Below are positions 1-9,982 of a stretch of DNA of 64,000 bases, piece by piece. The translations under genes were made by a program, and so were the position numbers. The stretch comes from JAKPQE01 sp041397845. GTDB lineage: Bacteria; Pseudomonadota; Alphaproteobacteria; Rhizobiales; JAKPQE01. The DNA lies in the NCBI GenBank assembly GCA_041397845.1, contig JAWKVW010000018.1, forward strand, positions 8,997 to 72,996, in the 5' to 3' direction. The notes beneath the pieces are model-generated. The model had not been told where the DNA came from. It saw only the letters and a program-made list of their open reading frames with translations, and searched no databases. Each line of letters starts with the position of its first letter. Position 1 is the first letter of the stretch.

Positions 1-1
1 G

Positions 2-412
2 TCGCTGCCGCCGGTTTTCGCCAACCGCGACCAGCTCGTCCAGATCTTCCTCAATCTGCTGAAGAACGCTACCGAGGCGATTGGCGACGCCCCGGACGGC
101 GAGATCATCCTGACGACGGCATTCCGGCCGGGTGTCCGCCTGTCGGTGCAGGGCAGTCGCGATCGCGTCACCCTGCCGCTCGAATTCTGCGTCCGCGACA
201 ACGGTCCCGGCGTGCCCGAAGACATGATGCCGCATTTGTTCGATCCGTTCGTCACCACCAAGGCGAACGGCACCGGGCTCGGCCTTGCGCTCGTCGCCAA
301 GATTGTCGGCGATCATGGCGGCGTCATCGAATGCGACTCCCAGCCGCGCAAGACCGTCTTTCGAATCCTGATGCCGGCCTGGACCGGCCCCGTCGAGTCC
401 GAGGAGGACTGA
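2..412 (+). CDS. ntrB: Nitrogen regulation sensor kinase NtrB, C-terminal part
   Basis: The gene is cut by the left edge of the window; about 136 codons are present. They encode the catalytic and ATP-binding half of a histidine kinase: the N box (IFLNLLKNATEAIGD), the G1 box (DNGPGVP), the F box (LFDPFVTT) and the G2 box (GTGLGLALV). NtrB phosphorylates NtrC when nitrogen is limiting. The NtrB call rests on these boxes plus the ntrC gene that begins 3 bases after the stop, which implies one transcript. The dimerisation domain with the phosphorylated histidine lies outside the window. Confidence 0.9.
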   Translation, partial: SLPPVFANRDQLVQIFLNLLKNATEAIGDAPDGEIILTTAFRPGVRLSVQGSRDRVTLPLEFCVRDNGPGVPEDMMPHLFDPFVTTKANGTGLGLALVAKIVGDHGGVIECDSQPRKTVFRILMPAWTGPVESEED

Positions 413-415
413 TCG

Positions 416-1852
416 ATGCCCAGCGGTACCGTACTTGTCGCCGATGACGACACAGCCATCCGCACGGTCCTGAACCAGGCACTGACCCGGGCCGGCTACG
501 AAGTCCGCATGACCTCGAACGCCTCGACCCTGTGGCGCTGGGTATCGGCCGGGGAGGGCGACCTCGTCGTCTCCGACGTGGTCATGCCCGACCAGAACGT
601 CTTCGACCTGCTGCCGCAGATCAAGAAGGTGCGCCCCGACCTGCCGGTCATCGTCATGAGCGCCCAGAACACATTCATGACGGCGATCCGCGCGTCCGAG
701 CGCGGCGCATATGAGTATCTGCCAAAGCCCTTCGACCTGAAGGAGCTGATCTCGATCGTCGGCCGCGCCCTGTCGGAAGCCAAGGTCAAGCGCCCGACGG
801 CCGACCTCGTCGATGCGCCGGAAGCGATGCCGCTCATCGGCCGCTCGGCGGCGATGCAGGAGATCTACCGCGTCCTCGCCCGCCTGATGCAGACCGACCT
901 CACCGTCATGATTTCCGGCGAGTCGGGCACCGGCAAGGAACTCGTCGCCCGCGCGCTGCACGATTACGGCAAGCGCCGCAACGGCCCCTATGTCGCCATC
1001 AACATGGCCGCGATCCCGCGCGACCTCATCGAGGCGGAGCTCTTCGGCCACGAGAAAGGCGCCTTCACCGGCGCCCAGACGCGCAATGTCGGCCGCTTCG
1101 AGCAGGCCGACGGCGGCACGCTGTTTCTCGACGAAATCGGCGACATGCCGATGGAGGCCCAGACCCGCCTCCTGCGCGTGCTGCAACAGGGCGAATATAC
1201 GACCGTCGGCGGCCGCACCCCGATCCGCACCGACGTGCGCATCATCGCCGCAACGAACCGCGACCTGCGCCAGCTCGTCAATCAGGGCCTGTTCCGCGAG
1301 GACCTGTTCTTCCGCCTGAACGTGGTGCCGATTCGCCTGCCGCCGCTGCGCGAGCGCACCGAGGATATCCCCGATCTTGTCCGCCACTTCTTCTCGCTCG
1401 CCGAGAAGCAGGGCCTGCCGGCCAAGCAGATCGAGATCGACGCCCTCGACCGGATGCGCCGCTATCGCTGGCCGGGCAATGTGCGCGAGCTTGAAAACCT
1501 CGTCCGCCGCCTTGCCGCGCTCTATCCGCAGGACGTCATCACCGGCGGCATCATCGACATCGAGCTCAGCCAGCCGGCCCCGGTCGTCAGCGAGCGCACC
1601 GAGGAAGAGACGCTTTCCGGCTCGGTCGAGCGCCACCTGGCGGCCTACTTCGCCGAATTCGGCAGCTCCCTGCCGCCGCCGGGCCTCTACTACCGGATCC
1701 TGAAGGAGATCGAGTATCCGCTGCTTTCGGCCGCCCTCGCGGCGACCCGCGGCAACCAGATCAAGGCGGCCGAACTCCTCGGCCTCAACCGCAACACCCT
1801 GCGCAAGAAGATCCGCGATCTCGATATCCAGGTCATCAGGTCCAGCCGCTGA
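416..1852 (+). CDS. ntrC: Nitrogen regulation response regulator NtrC
   Basis: 478-residue sigma-54 activator in three parts. A receiver domain (about 5-120) has phosphoacceptor Asp54 in VVSDVVMPD and the switch Lys in YLPKPF. The AAA+ domain (about 140-375) carries Walker A GESGTGKE, the sigma-54 contact loop GAFTGA and the arginine-rich end of the ATPase. A Fis-type helix-turn-helix (about 435-475) includes AAELLGLNRNTLRKK. It activates nitrogen-assimilation promoters after phosphorylation by NtrB. It starts 3 bases after ntrB and precedes ntrYX, the standard order in Hyphomicrobiales. Confidence 0.96.
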   Translation: MPSGTVLVADDDTAIRTVLNQALTRAGYEVRMTSNASTLWRWVSAGEGDLVVSDVVMPDQNVFDLLPQIKKVRPDLPVIVMSAQNTFMTAIRASERGAYEYLPKPFDLKELISIVGRALSEAKVKRPTADLVDAPEAMPLIGRSAAMQEIYRVLARLMQTDLTVMISGESGTGKELVARALHDYGKRRNGPYVAINMAAIPRDLIEAELFGHEKGAFTGAQTRNVGRFEQADGGTLFLDEIGDMPMEAQTRLLRVLQQGEYTTVGGRTPIRTDVRIIAATNRDLRQLVNQGLFREDLFFRLNVVPIRLPPLRERTEDIPDLVRHFFSLAEKQGLPAKQIEIDALDRMRRYRWPGNVRELENLVRRLAALYPQDVITGGIIDIELSQPAPVVSERTEEETLSGSVERHLAAYFAEFGSSLPPPGLYYRILKEIEYPLLSAALAATRGNQIKAAELLGLNRNTLRKKIRDLDIQVIRSSR

Positions 1853-1981
1853 CCGCGCAACCGCGCGATTGTCACATTTATGCGACAATTCTGTTGCAAG
1901 CGAGCAACAGGATCGGCACAGTGACGGCCGACCGGTACGTCAACGCGGACTGACGCTCCGCCAGGGAAGGCGCAGGTAGGC

Positions 1982-4271
1982 ATGGCGAAAGGCGCGCACA
2001 GCGCAGCCGGCGAGGCCGAACTCCCGTCCGGAACCGGGCGGCGCGGCGTCATGCGCTATCTCGCGCCCGGCGTCTTCGTGCTGGCGTTCATATCGGCGAT
2101 TTCCACGTTCCTGGTGCTGACCGGCCTGACGCCGATCATGCCGACCGAGGCCGTCGTCGTCTGGGCGCTCGCCATCAACGGCGTCCTCATCGCCTCGATG
2201 ACCGCCCTCATCGTGCGCGAACTGTGGACGCTGTGGATCGCCCGCCGCCGTCGTCGCGCCGCCTCGGGCCTGCATGTCCGGGTGGTGACGCTGTTCAGCC
2301 TCGTCGCCGCGATCCCGGCCATTCTCGTTGCCGCCGCCGCGAGCGTCACGCTGGAACGCGGCCTCGACCGCTGGTTTTCCGAGCGCACCCAGTCGATCAT
2401 CGGCACGTCGCTTGCCGTGGCGCAGGCCTATGTCCGCGAGCATTCGCATGCCCTGCGCGGCTGAAATCCTCGCCATGCAGACCGACATCGACCGGGCCGA
2501 GCCGTATTTCACGTTCGATCACAGCCAATTTGAGGATTATTTCGCCACCCAGACAAAGATTCGAAATCTCGTCATCGCCGTGCTGATGAAGGCCGACGGC
2601 ACCGAGGTGATGCAGGCAAAGCCGGTCGAGAGCGAGCCGACCGTGCTGCCGCCGAAGGAGGTGGCAGCCGACGCCAATGCCGATGAACCCGTTCTCGTGA
2701 CGCCCGGCACCACCAATCAGGTCGGCGCCGTCATCAAGCTGAAGGCGTTCGACGACCTCTATCTCTATATCGGCCGCCTCATCGATCCGCGCGTCACGCA
2801 ATATCTGCGCATCACCGAGGCGAACGCCGCCGAGTACAAGACGCTGGAGGCACGCCGCTATGGCGTGCAGGTGGCGTTCGGCCTGCTCTATGTCGGCATC
2901 GCGCTCGTCATGCTGCTCGCCGCGATCTGGCTCGGCATCGGCTTTGCCAATCGCCTCGTAGCCCCGATCCGCCGCCTCATCGGCGCTGCCGATCAAGTAT
3001 CGCGCGGCAATCTCTACGTCCAGGTGCCGCTCGCGGCGGAGGAGGGCGACCTCGCCAATCTCAGCGAGACCTTCAACAACATGACCTCGCAGCTTCGCCA
3101 TCAGCGCGATGATCTGCTCTCGGCCAACGAGCAGCTCGACCAGCGCAGCCGCTTCACCGAGGCGGTGCTTGCCGGCGTGACGGCCGGTGTCATCGGCGTC
3201 GATCATCGCGGATGCACGACGCTCGCCAACCGTTCGGCGCTGAAGATGCTGGAGACCGACGAGCGCACCATGCTCGGCAAGCCGGTCGTCGATGTCATGC
3301 CCGAGATCGCCGACATTCTCGGCAGCGCCTTCGGCGATCCCAATCGCATGCATGTCGCCCACGAGGTCGTGCAGCGAGAGGGCGGCGAGCGCAACATCAT
3401 GGTGCGCGTCACCTCCGAGGAATCGGACACCGAGGACCACGACTTCGTCATCACCCTCGACGACATCACCGACCTTGTTACCGCCCAGCGCACCTCGGCC
3501 TGGGCCGACGTTGCCCGCCGCATCGCCCACGAGATCAAGAACCCGCTGACGCCGATCCAGCTCTCGGCCGAGCGGCTGAAGCGCAAATACGGCAAGGTGC
3601 TGACGACGGACCGGGACGTCTTCGAGCAGTGCACCGACACCATCATCCGCCAGGTCGGCGACATCGGCCGCATGGTCGACGAGTTCTCCTCGTTCGCCCG
3701 CATGCCGAAGCCGGTCATGGAGGTCGGAGACCTGTCCGAGACCGTGCGCCAGACCGTCTTCCTCATGCGCGTCGGCCACCCGGACCTGACGATCGAGGCC
3801 GATCTCCCCGAGGACCCGATGCGCTGCCGCTTTGACCGCCGGCTCATCGCCCAGGCGCTCACCAACATCATCAAGAACGCGACGGAAGGCATCGCCGCCG
3901 CCGCCGGCGAGGAAGAACCGGTCGGCGGCCGCATCCGCGTCGTCGGCCGCGGGACCGCCACCCACTACGAGGTCGATGTCATCGACAATGGCATCGGCCT
4001 GCCCAAGGACAACCGCCGCCGCCTGCTCGAGCCCTACATGACGACGCGCGAGAAGGGCACCGGCCTTGGCCTCGCCATCGTGCGCAAGATCGTCGAGGAC
4101 CATGGCGGCACCATCGAACTCCTCGATTCCCCGGAGGTCGAGACCGGCGGCCGCGGCGCCATGGTGCGCCTGACGGTCGCCCGCATCGAGACGCCGGAAG
4201 AGGCCGGAGCGGATGGCGCGGCGGCCAGTGAGACAAACGGCAGACCCGAAAGGCAGCCCAATGGCGTCTGA
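1982..4271 (+). CDS. ntrY: Sensor kinase NtrY, interrupted by a one-base frameshift
   Basis: Transmembrane sensor kinase partnered with NtrX in nitrogen and redox regulation. The first 160 codons from ATG 1982 give the N-terminal membrane helices. Frame then shifts near 2455-2462, where HALRG-stop should read on into AEILAMQTDIDRAE. One extra G in CGCGGC explains this. The second part holds the periplasmic segment, another membrane helix, HAMP, PAS, the HisKA box around ARRIAHEIKNPLTP, and the ATPase boxes DNGIGLP and GTGLGLAIV. Corrected length is about 763 residues, normal for NtrY. The last 11 bases overlap ntrX. The break is probably a sequence error, since everything downstream is intact. 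Confidence 0.9.
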
Positions 4272-5628
4272 CATTCTGATCGTAGATGACGAAGCCGACA
4301 TTCGCGGGCTCGTCGCCGGCATCCTCGAGGACGAAGGGCACGGCACGCGTGTCGCCGCCAACAGCGACCAGGCGCTGAACGAGATCGAGCAGCGCCGCCC
4401 GACGCTCGTCTTCCTCGATATCTGGCTGCAGGGCAGCCGGCTCGACGGCCTCGAACTGCTCGACATCGTCAAGAAGCAGCATCCCGACCTGCCGGTGGTC
4501 ATCATTTCCGGCCACGGCAATGTCGAGACCGCCGTCTCGGCGATCAAGCTCGGCGCCTATGACTACATCGAGAAGCCGTTCAAGGCCGATCGCCTGATCC
4601 TCATTGCCGAGCGCGCCCTTGAAGCCTCAAAGCTGAAGCGCGAGGTCAAGGAACTGCGCCAGAAGAGCGGCGAGGCCGAGGGCCTCGTCGGTTCGTCGAG
4701 CTCGATGAACCAGCTCCGCCAGACCATCGAGCGCATTGCCCCGACCAACAGCCGCATCCTGATTTCCGGACCCTCCGGCAGCGGCAAGGAGCTGGTCGCA
4801 CGCACCATTCACGGCCTTTCCGGCCGTGCCCACGGTCCGTTCGTCGTCCTCAACGCTGCCGCGATCACGCCGGAGACGATGGAGATCGAGCTCTTCGGCG
4901 TCGAGGCGAGTGGCGGCAAGCCGCGCAAGGTCGGCGCGCTCGAGGAGGCCCATGGCGGCACTCTCTATCTCGACGAAGTCGCCGACATGCCGCGCGAGAC
5001 GCAGAACAAGATCCTGCGCGTCCTCGTCGACCAGAACTTCCAGCGCGTCAACGGCTCGACGCGCGTCCATGTCGACGTGCGCATCGTCTCCTCGACCGCC
5101 CGCGATCTTGCCGGCGAAATCGCCGCCGGCCGCTTCCGCGAGGACCTGTTCCATCGCCTCGGCGTCGTGCCGCTCGGCGTGCCGGCGCTGTCCTCGCGCC
5201 GCGAGGATATCCCCGAACTCGTGCGCTATTTCATGGAGCAGATCTCGGTCGCGACCGGCCTGCCGGTCCGCCGCATCGGCGACGATGCGCTCGCCGTGCT
5301 GCAGGCGCACGACTGGCCGGGCAACATCCGCCAGCTCCGCAACAACGTCGAGCGCCTGATGATCCTGACCCGCGGCGACGCCGAAGCCGTGATCACCGCC
5401 GACCTGCTGCCGGCCGAGGTTGGCGCCATGCTGCCGTCCGTGCCGTCCAATTCCGGCGGCGAGCACCTGATGGCCCTGCCGCTGCGCGAGGCCCGCGAGA
5501 TCTTCGAGCGGGAATATCTCATCGCGCAGATCAACCGGTTCGGCGGTAATATCTCCCGCACGGCGGAATTCGTCGGCATGGAGCGCTCGGCCCTCCACCG
5601 CAAGCTCAAGACGCTGGGCATCGCCTGA
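4261..5628 (+). CDS. ntrX: Response regulator NtrX
   Basis: 455 residues. The receiver domain has Asp53 in FLDIWLQG; then an AAA+ domain with Walker A GPSGSGKE and a Fis-type helix-turn-helix (RTAEFVGMERSALHRKLK). ATG 4261 is chosen because the receiver fold begins directly there and the gene overlaps ntrY by 11 bases; an in-frame ATG at 4213 would lie deep inside ntrY. Unlike NtrC in the same window, the sigma-54 contact loop GAFTGA is absent: after ELFG the sequence runs VEASGGKPRK. It is therefore unlikely to work as a classical sigma-54 activator. Confidence 0.95.
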   Translation: MASDILIVDDEADIRGLVAGILEDEGHGTRVAANSDQALNEIEQRRPTLVFLDIWLQGSRLDGLELLDIVKKQHPDLPVVIISGHGNVETAVSAIKLGAYDYIEKPFKADRLILIAERALEASKLKREVKELRQKSGEAEGLVGSSSSMNQLRQTIERIAPTNSRILISGPSGSGKELVARTIHGLSGRAHGPFVVLNAAAITPETMEIELFGVEASGGKPRKVGALEEAHGGTLYLDEVADMPRETQNKILRVLVDQNFQRVNGSTRVHVDVRIVSSTARDLAGEIAAGRFREDLFHRLGVVPLGVPALSSRREDIPELVRYFMEQISVATGLPVRRIGDDALAVLQAHDWPGNIRQLRNNVERLMILTRGDAEAVITADLLPAEVGAMLPSVPSNSGGEHLMALPLREAREIFEREYLIAQINRFGGNISRTAEFVGMERSALHRKLKTLGIA

Positions 5629-5658
5629 TTTGTCCGGCCTCGCCGGGGGAAGGTTTCG

Positions 5659-7035
5659 ATGAAGGTCATCATCTGCGGCGCCGGCAAGGTCGGCTACGGC
5701 ATTGCCGAACGGCTCGCCGCCGAACAGAACGACGTGTCGGTCATCGACAGCTCGCCGCACCTCATCCAGGTCATTCGCGACACGCTCGACGTCCAGGGTT
5801 TCGTCGGCCATGGCGCCCATCCCGACGTGCTGGCCCAGGCCGGTGCCGACCAGGCCGACATGATCATCGCCGTGACGCTCTATGACGAGGTCAACATGGT
5901 GGCCTGTCAGGTCGCCAATTCGCTGTTCAACGTTCCGACCAAGGTCGCCCGTGTCCGTGCCCAGAGCTATCTGGCGCCGCATTGGGGCGACCTCTTCAGC
6001 CGCGAGCATCTGCCCATCGACGTCATCATCTCCCCGGAGATGGAAGTCGGCGAGATGGTGCTGCGACGCCTCGCATTGCCCGGCGCCTTCGATACCGTCC
6101 GCTTCGCCGACAACGAGGTCGTCGTCGTCGGCCTCGTCTGCGGCGACGATTGCCCGGTCGTCGATACGCCGCTGAACCAGCTCACCGAGCTTTTCCCGGA
6201 CCTGAAGGCCGTCGTCGTCGGCGTGTTCCGTAACGAAAAGCTGTTCGTGCCGCGCGGCTCCGATTCGCTCCTGGTCGGCGATCGGGTCTACGTCGTCGCC
6301 CAGAAGGATCAGGTTCGCCGGACGCTGTCGATCTTCGGCCACGATGAGTCCGAGGCGTCCCGCGTCGTCATCGCCGGCGGCGGCAATATCGGCCTTTACG
6401 TTGCCCGCAGTCTCGAGAAGCGCCAGAGCCGCACCCGCGCCACCGTCGTCGAGAGCTCCCGCGCCCGGGCGACGGAAATCGCCGACGAGCTGTCGAAGAC
6501 CGTGGTCCTCCACGGCAGCGCGCTCGACCACCAGATCCTGCGCGAGGCCGACATCGATACGGCCGATACCATCGTTGCCCTCACCAATGACGACCAGGTC
6601 AACGTGCTCTCCTGCGTCATGGCCAAGCGCCTTGGCTGCACCCGCTCGATGGCGCTCATCAACGACCCGAGCTTTGCCAACTTCACCAATTCGCTCGGCA
6701 TCGACACCCATATCAGCCCGCGCCAGGTGACCATTTCGAAGATCCTGCGGCACGTCCGGCGCGGCCGCATCCGTGGTGTCCATACCGTGCTTGACGGCGC
6801 CGCCGAAGTCATCGAGGCCGAGGCGCTCGAGACCTCGATGCTGGTCGGCAAGCCCTTGCGCGATGTCGAGCTGCCCGATGGCATCCGCATCGGCGCCATC
6901 TATCGCGGCAAGGCAGTGATCATGCCGAGCGGCGACACGCAGATTCACGCTCACGACCGGGTCATCATGTTCGTCAGGGCCGATCGGGTCCGCAAGGTCG
7001 AGCAGATGTTCCGCGTCAGTCTCGAGTTCTTCTGA
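5659..7035 (+). CDS. trkA: Trk potassium uptake protein TrkA
   Basis: 458-residue cytoplasmic NAD-binding subunit that gates the Trk/Ktr potassium channel. It has the duplicated RCK layout: a first Rossmann motif at the N terminus (GAGKVGYGIAERLA), a TrkA_C region, a second Rossmann motif near residue 240 (GGGNIGLYVARSL) and a second TrkA_C region. ATG 5659 follows a GGGGGAAGG-like ribosome site. It lies 30 bases after ntrX, its usual place in alphaproteobacteria, so it is probably cotranscribed with ntrYX. No trkH/trkG channel gene is in the window. Confidence 0.95.
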   Translation: MKVIICGAGKVGYGIAERLAAEQNDVSVIDSSPHLIQVIRDTLDVQGFVGHGAHPDVLAQAGADQADMIIAVTLYDEVNMVACQVANSLFNVPTKVARVRAQSYLAPHWGDLFSREHLPIDVIISPEMEVGEMVLRRLALPGAFDTVRFADNEVVVVGLVCGDDCPVVDTPLNQLTELFPDLKAVVVGVFRNEKLFVPRGSDSLLVGDRVYVVAQKDQVRRTLSIFGHDESEASRVVIAGGGNIGLYVARSLEKRQSRTRATVVESSRARATEIADELSKTVVLHGSALDHQILREADIDTADTIVALTNDDQVNVLSCVMAKRLGCTRSMALINDPSFANFTNSLGIDTHISPRQVTISKILRHVRRGRIRGVHTVLDGAAEVIEAEALETSMLVGKPLRDVELPDGIRIGAIYRGKAVIMPSGDTQIHAHDRVIMFVRADRVRKVEQMFRVSLEFF

Positions 7036-7136
7036 TCGCCGCCGGGGTTGTCGATCCTGCCCGGATCGTCTTATCTCCGTTCGGGAGTGCGGCGCGGCAA
7101 GACCGGCGCGCCGAAATCATGCAAGGTGGAGTCGCC

Positions 7137-8000
7137 ATGCCACGCTGGGCCTATGTCAACGGACGCTACGTCAGACACCGGGATGCGGCGGTTCATATCG
7201 AGGATCGCGGCTACCAGCTTGCCGACGGCGTTTATGAGGTCTGTCAGGTGCTCGGCGGCCATGCCGTCGACGAGCGGCTGCACATGGACCGTCTCGAACG
7301 GTCGCTGCGCGAGCTCGAGATCCGCATGCCGATGCCCCGCACGGCCTTTTCCTTCGTCCAGCGTGAGCTCATTTCCCGCAACAGGATCCGCGACGGCCTC
7401 GTCTACATGCAGGTAACCCGCGGCGTTGCCCCGCGCGATCATGTCTTTCCGGCGGCCGGCGTCCGCCCGGCCGTGGTCATGACCGCCAAATCGATTGATG
7501 CCGCTGCCGGCGAGCGCACGGCGGCAAGGGGCGTTGCCGTCATCACCGTGCCGGAAAACCGCTGGGGGCGGGTCGATATCAAGTCGATCGGCCTCCTGCC
7601 GAACGTGCTGGCCCGCGAGGCGGCAAAGCGCGCCGGCGCCCGCGAGGCATGGTTCGTCGACAGGGACGGCTTCGTCACCGAAGGCGCCGCGACCAACGCC
7701 TGGATCGTCACCATGGATGGCACGATCGTCACCCGGCCGGCCGAATTCGGCATTCTGCGCGGCATCACCCGGACCGTCGTGCTGCAGGTCGCGGCCAATC
7801 TCGGCCTCAAGGTCGAGGAGCGCGCCTTTACGCCCGGGGAGGCCAAGGCCGCCCGCGAGGCCTTCATTACCGCGGCAACCCAGATCGTCATGCCGGTCGT
7901 GCGCATCGACGATGCGACCGTGGCCAATGGCGAGCCCGGTACGGTCGCGCAGGAGTTGCGCCGGCATTTCTTCGAGGTTGCAGAAATATCGATATTTTGA
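7137..8000 (+). CDS. dat: D-amino acid (D-alanine) aminotransferase
   Basis: Class IV PLP-dependent aminotransferase of 287 residues. The PLP lysine sits in VDIKSIGLLPNV, followed by the class IV signature EGAATNAWIV. The N-terminal stretch HIEDRGYQLADGVYEV is typical of D-alanine aminotransferase and branched-chain relatives. ATG 7137 follows AAGGTGGAG; an earlier in-frame ATG at 7119 has no good ribosome site. It would interconvert D-alanine and D-glutamate for peptidoglycan. Its place between trkA and hfq is conserved in the order. Substrate choice within the family is inferred from context. Confidence 0.88.
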   Translation: MPRWAYVNGRYVRHRDAAVHIEDRGYQLADGVYEVCQVLGGHAVDERLHMDRLERSLRELEIRMPMPRTAFSFVQRELISRNRIRDGLVYMQVTRGVAPRDHVFPAAGVRPAVVMTAKSIDAAAGERTAARGVAVITVPENRWGRVDIKSIGLLPNVLAREAAKRAGAREAWFVDRDGFVTEGAATNAWIVTMDGTIVTRPAEFGILRGITRTVVLQVAANLGLKVEERAFTPGEAKAAREAFITAATQIVMPVVRIDDATVANGEPGTVAQELRRHFFEVAEISIF

Positions 8001-8270
8001 CGCTGACGCGACGGCGATTTTGTCCTATCTATAAAAACGCCGGCGGAGAGCCTCGATTTTCCCATTCCGGACGCCACCCTTCGATTTGGGGGGATGACAA
8101 CCGCTTTCCCGTCCGGTCATCGTGTTGATGATCCGCTGGGCCCGAGTCCGGCCAGTGCGGGCGTTCGGAATTTGGGCAGTTTTCGGGATTACGGTGCGGC
8201 CCGAAAATCGCTAGAGTCCGGTTTCAACCGCCGGACTCCCTCCCTGAGCTACCGAAGGAACAAGAAGAAA

Positions 8271-8519
8271 ATGGCAGCCGATCGAGCGCAGAACCTTCAG
8301 GACACCTTCCTCAACCATGTACGCAAGACCAAGACCCCGCTGACGATTTTCCTCGTCAACGGCGTCAAGCTGCAGGGTGTCGTGACCTGGTTCGACAACT
8401 TCTGTGTGTTGCTGCGGCGCGATGGCCACTCGCAGCTCGTCTACAAGCATGCGATCTCCACGATCATGCCGAATCAGCCGGTTCAGTTGTTCGAGCCGGC
8501 CGACGAGGCGGGCGACTGA
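8271..8519 (+). CDS. hfq: RNA chaperone Hfq
   Basis: 82 residues, typical of alphaproteobacterial Hfq. The Sm1 region includes LTIFLVNGVKLQGVVTWFDN and the Sm2 region is LVYKHAISTI with the KH pair that binds uridine-rich RNA. It forms a hexameric ring that pairs small RNAs with mRNAs. ATG 8271 was chosen because Hfq homology begins there; the open frame extends upstream to 8094 but without Hfq-like sequence. The preceding 270-base gap probably holds its own promoter. hflX follows after 13 bases. Confidence 0.97.
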   Translation: MAADRAQNLQDTFLNHVRKTKTPLTIFLVNGVKLQGVVTWFDNFCVLLRRDGHSQLVYKHAISTIMPNQPVQLFEPADEAGD

Positions 8520-8532
8520 TGCCGAGGGCTGA

Positions 8533-9927
8533 TTGAGCCGCCGCCGCTCCGGAACGGACGAGGCGGAGGAGCCGGCCGACGAAGGGCCGGAATCCTCTGA
8601 CAGCCGCGCCATGGTCATCGTGCCGGCCCTGAAAGAGGGGGCGGCACGGCGGCAGGATCGTGACAGCCCGGATCGTCCGTCGCGCGGGCCGGAGGCCCGC
8701 CTCGACGAGGCCGTCGGCCTGACCGCCGCCATCGGCCTCGAGGTCGCCGACAGCTCCATCGTGCCGATTTCCGAGGTGAAGCCGGCGACCCTCATCGGCA
8801 CCGGCAAGGTCGAGGAGCTGAAGGGCCGCATCGCCGCCAAAGGCATCGGCCTCGTCGTCGTCGACCAGCCGCTCTCGCCCATCCAGCAGCGCAATCTCGA
8901 AAAGGCCTGGAACGCCAAGGTCATCGACCGCACCGGCCTCATTCTGGAGATTTTCGGCAAGCGCGCCCGCACCCGCGAGGGCCGGCTTCAGGTCGAGCTT
9001 GCCCATCTCACCTATCAGAAGAGCCGGCTGGTGCGTGGCTGGACCCATCTGGAGCGCCAGCGCGGCGGCTTCGGCTTTCTCGGCGGACCGGGCGAAACCC
9101 AGATCGAGGCAGACCGGCGCCAGCTTCAGGAGCGCATCGCCAAAATCGAGGGCGAGCTCCACGATGTGAAGCGCACCCGCGCCCTGCATCGCAGCAACCG
9201 CCGCAAGGTGCCGCATCCGATCGTTGCGCTCGTTGGTTACACGAACGCTGGAAAATCGAGCTTGTTCAACGCGATGACGTCGGCCGACGTGTTCGCCGAG
9301 AACCTCCTGTTCGCGACCCTCGACCCAACCCTGCGGCGCCTGACCCTGCCGCACGGCAAGAACGCGATTCTCTCCGACACCGTCGGCTTCATCTCCGATC
9401 TGCCGACCCATCTCGTCGCCGCCTTCCGGGCAACGCTCGAGGAAGTGCTGGAAGCCGACCTCATTCTCCATGTCCGCGACATCAGCCACGAGGACAGCGC
9501 CGTTCAGGCCGCCGATGTCCGCGACGTGCTGGAAAGCCTCGGCGTCGATGCGACCAATACCGACCGCCTTCTTGAGGTCTGGAACAAGGTCGACCTGCTC
9601 CCGGCCGAGCGGCGCGATGCGCTCGTGGCGACCCTGTCGGCCATCGACGAGCGGCGCCGGCCCGTGCTGGTCTCGGCCGTGACGCGGGAGGGGCTGGGCG
9701 AACTGAAGGAATTGATCGAGCGCCGGCTGTCCGAAACCCAGCCGGTCTACCGCGTGACCATTGCCGCCGCGGACGGGGCAGGGCTTGCCTGGGTGCACGA
9801 ACATTGCGAGGTACTGTCCCGCGAAACGAGACAGGATGGCGCCAGCAATCTCGAGGTCCGTGTTCCGGAAAAGCTCGGCGACGAATTCCGCCGCCGCTTC
9901 CTCTTCGGCGACGCCGCAAAGGGTTGA
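8533..9927 (+). CDS. hflX: GTPase HflX
   Basis: 464-residue ribosome-associated GTPase. After the HflX N-terminal domain comes a basic glycine-rich linker (ERQRGGFGFLGGPGETQ), then the G domain: G1 GYTNAGKSS, G3 DTVGFISDLP and G4 NKVD. It splits or rescues stalled ribosomes under stress. A TTG at 8533 begins the frame 13 bases after hfq; the first in-frame ATG (AMVIVPALK) would remove about 26 residues that are poorly conserved, so the exact start is uncertain. hfq-hflX is a classical operon. Confidence 0.93.
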   Translation: MSRRRSGTDEAEEPADEGPESSDSRAMVIVPALKEGAARRQDRDSPDRPSRGPEARLDEAVGLTAAIGLEVADSSIVPISEVKPATLIGTGKVEELKGRIAAKGIGLVVVDQPLSPIQQRNLEKAWNAKVIDRTGLILEIFGKRARTREGRLQVELAHLTYQKSRLVRGWTHLERQRGGFGFLGGPGETQIEADRRQLQERIAKIEGELHDVKRTRALHRSNRRKVPHPIVALVGYTNAGKSSLFNAMTSADVFAENLLFATLDPTLRRLTLPHGKNAILSDTVGFISDLPTHLVAAFRATLEEVLEADLILHVRDISHEDSAVQAADVRDVLESLGVDATNTDRLLEVWNKVDLLPAERRDALVATLSAIDERRRPVLVSAVTREGLGELKELIERRLSETQPVYRVTIAAADGAGLAWVHEHCEVLSRETRQDGASNLEVRVPEKLGDEFRRRFLFGDAAKG

Positions 9928-9982
9928 TGACGCTGCCGGATGCCGCGGCGCCAACCGTGCATGTCACAAAGTTGAGCTGTCT

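Noticed and set aside
4627..6954. A 775-codon open frame antisense to ntrX and trkA
   Set aside because: Shadow frame in GC-rich DNA spanning two well-supported genes; no motif or ribosome site.
8094..8270. N-terminal extension of Hfq from an upstream ATG
   Set aside because: The added 59 residues are unlike any Hfq and include the promoter-like gap.
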